Source of the DNA: Lachnospiraceae bacterium
Lineage (GTDB): Bacteria; Bacillota; Clostridia; Lachnospirales; Lachnospiraceae
DNA: 64,000 nt
Direction of reading: 5' to 3'
Assembly (NCBI GenBank): GCA_029071325.1
Contig: JAIEAP010000003.1
Span: forward strand, 51,824-115,823
Position numbers and translations under genes: made by a program. Of the stretch, positions 63,927-64,000 are shown piece after piece. Within the stretch, counting starts at the first letter, position 1, and each line of letters begins with the position of its first letter. The notes under the pieces are model-generated. The model saw nothing but the letters and a program-made list of their open reading frames with translations, had not been told where the DNA came from and did no database searches.

Positions 63927-64000
63927 CTGTCTCTTATACAGCTCTCCGCGCCCCCGAGGCAAGAGGCGGGGTCGGGGGGGGTGTGGGGGGTGGAAAGAGG
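63927..64000 (+). other. Sequencing adapter and low-quality G-rich tail, not genomic
   Basis: CTGTCTCTTATACA at 63927-63940 is the transposon mosaic end found in Nextera libraries. The next bases (CTCTCCGCGCCCCCGAGGC) follow the known adapter continuation with several errors. The last 40 bases are almost all G, typical of dark cycles in two-colour sequencing. Confidence 0.9.

Overview
The window looks like the end of a chromosomal contig from a motile, endospore-forming member of the Clostridia, most likely a Lachnospiraceae-type gut bacterium. This rests on gene content and order, not on a database search. Sporulation genes (gpr, spoIIP, sigK, cotJABC) sit with a flagellar basal-body operon, CodY, IreB and an RNase J. 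Nearly all genes are on the + strand, in long operons with AGGAGG-type ribosome binding sites and frequent ATGA overlaps.

Region 1 (1-11,150) follows the order known from Bacillus subtilis: comEC (cut by the window edge), holA, rpsT (opposite strand), gpr, spoIIP, lepA, hemW. An MBOAT acyltransferase/SGNH hydrolase pair is inserted between spoIIP and lepA. Region 2 (11,250-16,740) is an accessory, more A+T-rich insertion between hemW and hrcA. It holds an XRE/GyrI-type regulator, a stand-alone C39-like cysteine peptidase, a decayed second C39 gene, a small P-loop kinase, a lipoprotein, a TetR/CPBP pair with a clear palindromic operator, and a MITE-like repeat. Region 3 (16,750-28,480) is the CIRCE-controlled hrcA-grpE-dnaK-dnaJ cluster, a coiled-coil J-domain protein, prmA, rsmE, a cysteine desulfurase with thiI, a His-less HPr-like protein and mtaB.

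Region 4 (28,580-34,980) is a housekeeping run: ireB, ruvX, a DUF1292 gene, rnj, ylbF, an MltG-like protein, trmR, trhP and a lactonase-like propeller. The last tRNA pair should hydroxylate and then methylate U34. Region 5 (35,000-42,520) has an AraC regulator divergent from an active GH13 neopullulanase-type enzyme and a kinase-like protein, then the cotJ spore-coat operon with a probable extra small ORF, and the feoA-feoB iron operon. Region 6 (42,550-51,670) holds gltX, a UvrD-type helicase, an HD-GYP protein, a GH13 homologue whose catalytic residues are all replaced, trpS and an uninterrupted sigK.

Region 7 (51,785-63,926) is comM, dprA, topA, codY, then flgB-flgC-fliE-fliF-fliG-fliH-fliI-(fliJ). 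This matches the Bacillus smf-topA-codY-fla order without trmFO-xerC-clpQY. The last 74 bases are not biological: a transposase (Nextera-type) adapter read-through followed by a G-rich run interrupts fliJ. I saw no rRNA, tRNA, CRISPR array, prophage or intact insertion sequence.
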